Below are positions 61,170-64,000 of a DNA stretch of 64,000 nt, one piece after another. Source of the DNA: Thioalkalivibrio nitratireducens DSM 14787 (GTDB taxonomy: Bacteria; Pseudomonadota; Gammaproteobacteria; Ectothiorhodospirales; Ectothiorhodospiraceae); contig NC_019902.2 of the NCBI RefSeq assembly GCF_000321415.2, positions 1,550,001-1,614,000 of the forward strand, in the 5' to 3' direction. The position numbers and the translations under genes were made by a program. The number at the start of each line of letters is the position of its first letter. Within the stretch, counting starts at the first letter, position 1. The notes beneath the pieces were generated by a model, which was not told the origin of the DNA, did no database searches, and saw only the letters and a program-made list of their open reading frames with translations.

Positions 61170-62441
61170 TCAGAAGCTGTAGCGAGCCCGGAATTCCAGA
61201 CGCCAGTCGTTCTGTCGCTCGCCGAACTCGGTGTTCTGGCCGCCGGTGAGCGTCGCGAGACGCCCGCGCAGTTCCAGATTGGCGATTCCCGTGTAGCTCA
61301 GCTCCGGGATCAGCGAAGCGCTGCCGTCGTTCAGATTGACGATCGCTGTCCCGCCGACGGCCCAGTGCAGGAGATCCCAGGGTTCGTTGTTCCGCACCCG
61401 AAGATAGAGATAATCGCGCATCACCTGTGGTGCGCCGTAGCCGGACGCACGCGCCTGCGCGGCTCTGCGCTGTGCCCGGGGATCCTCCCCGCTCTCGCGG
61501 GCGAGATCGAAGAAATTCCGGATCTCCTGACGTGTGTAACCGGCGCCGTTACGGTAGTACTCGGCGATCCAGGTGGTTTCTCCCTGCGTCAGATAGCGCA
61601 GCCCGAGAAGTACATCGGTGGACCGGGCGTCGCGGCTGCCCAGCGTCCCGTCATCGTCCACGACCGTGAGCTCGCGCCGGCCGAATCCTGCCAGCTCGGC
61701 GTGCACCTCGAAATGCGGGGCGAGGTTTCGGGACAGCGCGATTCCCAATGCGCCGGGGCGGCTGCCGCTGGCACGGGCCGTCAGATGGATATCGGTATCA
61801 CGGTAGAGCAGATAGACGCGGCCCGCTGGGTTGAGCGCGCTGTCGGCACCGAAGTCCTCGTTCAGATCGTCGTTCACTGGCAGGATCAGCGGATTGAGCA
61901 CCAGCGTGCGCAGCGGCCCAGCGAAGCTCCGGACGTACTCAGCCTGCGCGAGCACGAATCCCTCGCGTGTGAGGTCCGGGTCCGTGGGATCCTTCGGTCG
62001 CTCCAGAAAGGCGACCGGGTTCCAGGCATAGCCGGTGCCCCAGCGCAGGGTCCGCTTGCCCATCTCTGCCGACAGCCGGTCGCTGGAGCGGTGGTTCAGA
62101 TAGAGTTCCTGCACCGTGACGTCGTCACCGCTGCCGAAGACGTCGTCCCGCCACTCGGCGTGCAGGCGGCCGTTCAGCGTGGTGTTGTCCCAGCGATACT
62201 GACCGGAGACGTTTCCGGTCGCGCGGTAACGCTGGAAATCGCGGCGCTGCCCGTCCGGGAAATTCAGGGCATACAGCGCGGAATCGCGGTCCAGCAGGAA
62301 ATGTTCAAACGTTCCCTGCAGATAGCCGGACACCTCGTAGGGCTTGCGTTCGTAGCGCTCGACATCGAAGTCGAACTCGAATTCGGCATGGCCAAGCGCG
62401 GGCAACAGGAACAGCAGGAGCCCAAGCCGCCCGTGCCTCAA
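61170..62441 (-). CDS. Outer-membrane beta-barrel protein (DUF1302-like)
   Basis: A 423-residue exported protein: signal peptide 1-19 (LPALGHA), then many alternating-hydrophobicity strands, and a terminal phenylalanine in FRARYSF, the signal for BAM insertion. GKRTLRWGTGYAWNPVAFLERP resembles alginate/DUF1302 type porins. Its ATG overlaps the stop of the LolA-like gene, so the two are coupled. It is the third gene of an operon with an ABC permease and a LolA-like carrier. Confidence 0.85.
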   Translation of the reverse strand: MRHGRLGLLLFLLPALGHAEFEFDFDVERYERKPYEVSGYLQGTFEHFLLDRDSALYALNFPDGQRRDFQRYRATGNVSGQYRWDNTTLNGRLHAEWRDDVFGSGDDVTVQELYLNHRSSDRLSAEMGKRTLRWGTGYAWNPVAFLERPKDPTDPDLTREGFVLAQAEYVRSFAGPLRTLVLNPLILPVNDDLNEDFGADSALNPAGRVYLLYRDTDIHLTARASGSRPGALGIALSRNLAPHFEVHAELAGFGRRELTVVDDDGTLGSRDARSTDVLLGLRYLTQGETTWIAEYYRNGAGYTRQEIRNFFDLARESGEDPRAQRRAAQARASGYGAPQVMRDYLYLRVRNNEPWDLLHWAVGGTAIVNLNDGSASLIPELSYTGIANLELRGRLATLTGGQNTEFGERQNDWRLEFRARYSF

Positions 62442-63193
62442 CGCCGCAGATCCCCGATCCTGGGCAGGTAGCTCAGCGAGAACACTTCATCCGGAAAATC
62501 GCGCCGGGCGATCCCGGAAAACAGCATCACCGAGCGATAGCCCCGCTGAAGCGGGCTGGTCGTTTCGAGCATCGCGGGCCGCACGATGCCGTCACCGAAA
62601 TCGGTGATCCGGCTGTACTCCAGCGTCTTGATCAGCAGGCCGGTGGCCGCGTAGGCCTCGATCTTCGCCGGAGTACGGGTCTGCTGGTCCACCCACATCT
62701 TCAGACGATCGTAGGCGACATCGGGTCCGCGGGCCTGGAGATCGAGCACGTACTGCTCCCCGTCGTCTTCAAGCAGGGTTGCGGTGTACTCGACGCTGAA
62801 ATCCAGGCGCAGAATATCGGTGTTGCTGAACACGCCACCGACGACCGACTGCAGGCTGGTGATCCGGATCGGCCTGCCGACATCGGGAATGTAAAGCCAC
62901 ATGTTGTCCCCGAGGCGCAGTGTCGACCGGCCGCGCTCGCTCGCGGGATCCAGGAACACCGCCGCCATGCTGTCGGCACCGCTGCGTACCGTGTACAGCA
63001 CGAACTCCCGCGAGCGACCGTCGGGTTCAACGTTGATGATCTTCCGATACATCTCCAGCGCACCCGGCTGCATGCGCTGGTCGACCTCCGCGAGCAGTGC
63101 ATCCGCGTCCACGGCCCAGAGCGGTCCGCAGCCGAGGATCGCGAGCAGGATAATGGCGGCAAAGCGGGCTCGGATCGATCGGATCATGCACAT
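62438..63193 (-). CDS. LolA-like outer-membrane lipoprotein-sorting protein
   Basis: A 251-residue periplasmic protein with a signal peptide (about 1-25). It has the LolA/LolB-fold pattern of the 'outer membrane lipoprotein-sorting' family: DGRSREFVLYTVRSGADSMAAVF, MWLYIPDVGRPIRI, YVLDLQARGPDVAYDRLKMWVDQQT, PAKIEAYAATGLLIKTLEYSRI. Such proteins often work with RND/MMPL or FtsX-type permeases to carry lipids. ATG at 63193 follows GGGAGAGG; a second at 63187 is possible. Ten bases after the permease. Confidence 0.85.
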   Translation of the reverse strand: MCMIRSIRARFAAIILLAILGCGPLWAVDADALLAEVDQRMQPGALEMYRKIINVEPDGRSREFVLYTVRSGADSMAAVFLDPASERGRSTLRLGDNMWLYIPDVGRPIRITSLQSVVGGVFSNTDILRLDFSVEYTATLLEDDGEQYVLDLQARGPDVAYDRLKMWVDQQTRTPAKIEAYAATGLLIKTLEYSRITDFGDGIVRPAMLETTSPLQRGYRSVMLFSGIARRDFPDEVFSLSYLPRIGDLRR

Positions 63194-63203
63194 GGTCCTC
63201 TCC

Positions 63204-64000
63204 CTACACATGCCGTAACGCGGTGTTCGGGTCCATTCGCGCGGCCTTCCACGCCGGCTGCAGACTGGCGGCCGCCGCGACCGCGACCACGATCGCGGCC
63301 ACCCACAGGATATCGCCGAGCGCCAGCGCGGGGGCCAGCACGATCTCCTGGCGCCCGAAAGCGAACTCTAAAGGCCAGACGTTCAGTAGACGGACCACCC
63401 CGAGGCTGATCAGCGTGCCGACGACAGTACCGGCCACGGCCAGCAGCACGCCCTCACCCACGAACAGTAAGAGGATCCGGCCCGGCGGCGTCCCGATCGC
63501 GGCAATCGTGCCAATCTCGCGCACACGCTCGTAGACCGACATGATCATCACGTTCATCACCGCAATCAGCACGATCCCGACCAGCATGATACGAATGAAC
63601 AGATCGAGCAGATCGATCATGCGCGCGATGTTTGCAAACGGCGTCAACTGATCCCAGGTGTGAACGGTCAGCAGCGGCTGCCCGCGCGGATTCACGATTT
63701 CGCCCAGCCTCTGTTCGAGACGGCGCGCCACACGCTCGGTCTGACCGGGATCCTGAAGCCGGACCGCGATCTGGTTCACTTCCGGCGCATCCATGCGCAG
63801 CAGCGCACGGGCATCATCGATATGCAGGTAGCCGTCCCGACCACCAGGCCCGGTCACCGCGTCGAGGACACCCTGCACGAGGAAGGTTCTCCCGTTCACC
63901 GAACCATCGACATTGGTCGCCACCAGCACCACCGTATCGCCCACCTGCACCCCCATGCCGCGGGCAAGCAGCTCCGGGAGCAGGAGCGCACCGGGCGCCA
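63204..64000 (-). CDS. ABC transporter permease of FtsX/MacB family, truncated by window edge
   Basis: The C-terminal part of a permease; the frame is open to the right edge. A periplasmic MacB-like domain (NQIAVRLQDPGQTERVARRLEQRL) is followed by the FtsX core: a helix near LVGIVLIAVMNVMIMSVYERVREIG, the EIGTIAAIGTPPGRIL coupling motif, and two more helices ending in LQPAWKAARMDPNTALRHV, a typical FtsX end. The ATPase is expected beyond the window, upstream. First visible gene of the operon with the LolA-like and outer-membrane proteins. Confidence 0.92.
   Translation of the reverse strand, partial: APGALLLPELLARGMGVQVGDTVVLVATNVDGSVNGRTFLVQGVLDAVTGPGGRDGYLHIDDARALLRMDAPEVNQIAVRLQDPGQTERVARRLEQRLGEIVNPRGQPLLTVHTWDQLTPFANIARMIDLLDLFIRIMLVGIVLIAVMNVMIMSVYERVREIGTIAAIGTPPGRILLLFVGEGVLLAVAGTVVGTLISLGVVRLLNVWPLEFAFGRQEIVLAPALALGDILWVAAIVVAVAAAASLQPAWKAARMDPNTALRHV

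Overview
The window reads as a continuous piece of a high-GC gammaproteobacterial chromosome. The strongest taxonomic hints are a gene I recognise as DsrS-like (sulfur oxidation), a DsrE-like protein, an acpP-centred fab cluster, a betaine/proline-type ABC transporter, and an E. coli-like gene neighbourhood (roxA, purB, hflD, mnmA, nudJ, icd, clpS, clpA, infA). A sulfur-oxidising, salt-adapted member of the Ectothiorhodospiraceae/Chromatiales (Thioalkalivibrio-like) fits best; this is inference, since no rRNA gene is present.

Layout. 1-4.2 kb: end of a copper P-type ATPase gene, a SHOCT-domain peptide, a zeta-toxin-like kinase module and two membrane proteins. 4.8-7.1 kb: TVP38-type membrane protein and cardiolipin synthase. 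7.2-22 kb: ancestral housekeeping block roxA-purB ... hflD-mnmA-nudJ / icd-clpS-clpA / infA, in which fumC, a remnant of an RND efflux pump and acnA sit between purB and hflD, so that three TCA-cycle genes (fumC, acnA, icd) lie close together. 22-31 kb: one long co-directional series, fabD-fabG-acpP-fabF-pabB-pabC-mltG-tmk-holB-pilZ (fatty acid synthesis, p-aminobenzoate, cell wall, DNA replication, type IV pili). 31-37 kb: a class V aminotransferase, a KamA-family radical SAM protein and a complete osmoprotectant ABC importer. 37-44.5 kb: bioA, a MoxR ATPase/VWA protein pair, DsrS-like protein, rhodanese, DsbA-like oxidoreductase and a lipoprotein.

At 44781-44808 lies an almost perfect copy of the gammaproteobacterial dif site, the XerC/XerD chromosome-dimer resolution site. 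Gene direction flips there (mostly + to the left, mostly - to the right), and so do GGGNAGGG (KOPS-like) octamers. The window therefore very probably contains the replication terminus.

Right of dif: methylthioinosine phosphorylase and hypoxanthine phosphoribosyltransferase (purine salvage), DsrE-like protein, a second complete CopA, nagZ, a HugZ-like protein, uvrB divergent from an aspartate aminotransferase gene, tRNA-Asn, a YcaC/pirin pair divergent from a LysR regulator, then small accessory genes (exported SecD-P1-like peptide, unknown protein, DUF6790-like, TMEM175-like, Uma2) and finally an ABC permease / LolA-like / outer-membrane protein operon that runs off the right edge. I saw no CRISPR array, no complete insertion sequence and no prophage.
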